A DNA stretch of 5,746 nt, taken from positions 1-5,746 of the forward strand of contig JAUWYM010000064.1 in NCBI GenBank assembly GCA_030615845.1, read 5' to 3'. The DNA is from Thermoplasmatota archaeon (GTDB lineage: Archaea; Thermoplasmatota; E2; DHVEG-1). The translations under genes were made by a program, and so were the position numbers. Under the pieces are notes generated by a model. It did not search any database. It worked only from the letters and a program-made list of their open reading frames with translations, and was not told the DNA's origin. Shown in pieces: positions 4,920 through 5,746 of this stretch. Numbering within the stretch: position 1 is the stretch's first letter; each line of letters opens with the position of its first letter.

Positions 4920-5746
4920 AGGATATGGATGTTTTGTTTTTCTGCAAATGTTCTCACTTGCATGTATTCTTCTCTTGGTAATGAGCTTGCAATATCTTCA
5001 TATTCATGAGCATGGTATTCTGGTCGATATTGAGCCATCACATTAACGGCAACATTGGAAAGGTTTTTACTGATCCATTGTAAAATCGGCTCAGAACAAC
5101 ACTTTCTATGATTTGGTATGACAAGATGCCGTATGATCATATCACCTTGATTGTATGCTATCGTGTGGTTTCTTTTTACAATGGCAGTGTAGTTATCTAC
5201 TTTTGATAACCGCTTTGCACATGCATCGTTGCCATATTTAAAATCAGTGAGGTAGAGATCGATTATTCCATTTAGTAATTTCATGGTTTCTTTTGAGCAG
5301 TACATATTTGAATTCCATATCTGAGGTATGTTTTCTTTACATTCCTTTAAAACTTTGAGAATATATGGGAGATTTGATGTAGGGTCACCTCCTACCCAGT
5401 TTACATTTCTTGCTCCTTCTTTTTTTCTTGTATGAATCATTGTCGCAAGTGTTTTAGGATCTACTGGTAAACCACAGATCTGTTGGCTGATATCCCAATT
5501 TTGACAAAAAACACAGTGGAATGTGCAGCCCGAGAAAAAGATTGTATAGGATGGGACAAGCACATGCTCTTCTCCTAAATGTAAAAATTCAGATGCAATT
5601 CTCGGCTCTTTTACCCTGCAGGTGCCGGAAATGTTTCTTCTGTCAACCTTGCATCTTCTTTCGCAGAAGATACATCGTTGAAACATGCGGTTTGCAAGTT
5701 CAATTTTAAGATCCAGGAGTGTTTGCGTAGGTTCTCTATCCGCTGC
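4916..5746 (-). CDS. PflX-like (COG1313) radical SAM protein, 5' end beyond window
   Basis: A radical SAM protein of the family related to pyruvate formate-lyase activating enzymes; its substrate is unknown. Numbered from the internal Met at 5686, it has an N-terminal cysteine motif CIFCERRC (5, 8, 12) followed by VDR and GTC (C23). Next come the radical SAM motif CX3CX2C at 54, 58 and 61 (SGCTFHCVFCQNWDIS), NWVGGDPTSNLPYIL at 96-110 (SAM-binding GG motif) and YLTDFKYGNDACAKRL near 144-159. The 256 residues from that Met to the C-terminus look complete at the 3' end. The frame stays open upstream of 5686 to the last base, adding 20 codons that end in LLDLKIELANR, a helix resembling what precedes the cysteine motif in homologues. 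The true start therefore lies outside the window. It faces the surface-protein gene tail to tail with a 4-bp overlap. The family is secure; a link to the lipoylation operon is not supported beyond proximity. Confidence 0.88.
   Translation of the reverse strand, partial: AADREPTQTLLDLKIELANRMFQRCIFCERRCKVDRRNISGTCRVKEPRIASEFLHLGEEHVLVPSYTIFFSGCTFHCVFCQNWDISQQICGLPVDPKTLATMIHTRKKEGARNVNWVGGDPTSNLPYILKVLKECKENIPQIWNSNMYCSKETMKLLNGIIDLYLTDFKYGNDACAKRLSKVDNYTAIVKRNHTIAYNQGDMIIRHLVIPNHRKCCSEPILQWISKNLSNVAVNVMAQYRPEYHAHEYEDIASSLPREEYMQVRTFAEKQNIHIL

Overview
This AT-rich window (roughly 35-40% G+C by eye) looks archaeal. The evidence is a stand-alone LplA-type lipoate ligase/transferase domain, a CX3CX2C radical SAM protein resembling the LipS1/LipS2 lipoyl synthases described in Thermococcus, a short LeuA/AksA/NifV-like condensing enzyme, a PflX-type (COG1313) radical SAM protein, and a single-pass surface protein made of tandem Ig-like domains. 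Strong Shine-Dalgarno motifs (GAGGGG, AGGAG, GGAGGG) precede several genes. A bacterium carrying LipS1/LipS2 is less likely but not excluded. No RNA gene, insertion sequence or CRISPR array was seen.

Positions 1-3029 hold a tightly packed minus-strand operon, transcribed right to left: an LplA-like lipoyl/octanoyl ligase or transferase (2304-3029), a PhzF-family isomerase/epimerase-fold protein (about 1426-2298), a condensing enzyme of the 2-isopropylmalate/homocitrate synthase family without the C-terminal regulatory domain (226-1419), and the first 77 codons of a LipS-like radical SAM protein (233 down to the left edge). Spacing is 5 bp, 6 bp and an 8-bp overlap, so co-transcription is very likely. 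Having lipoyl attachment and candidate sulfur insertion at the two ends of one operon suggests that it serves protein lipoylation. The condensing enzyme and PhzF protein between them are unexpected and are the most interesting part of the window.

Positions 3030-3141 are a short divergent intergenic region. It holds a perfect 6-bp inverted repeat, an AT-rich TATA-like element that could serve either strand, and a strong GGAGGG ribosome binding site pointing right. That site is followed at ideal spacing by ATG, but the next codon is TAA. The surface-protein frame lies one base out, so the gene appears to have lost its normal start by a one-base indel, or to use a non-standard start.

Positions 3171-4919 (plus strand) encode the surface protein: signal peptide, six Ig-like repeats of about 84-94 residues, and a C-terminal membrane anchor. 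Its stop codon overlaps, tail to tail, the stop of the minus-strand PflX-like radical SAM gene (4916 to the right edge). That frame stays open to the last base of the window, so the gene is truncated by the window and does not begin at the internal ATG at 5686.
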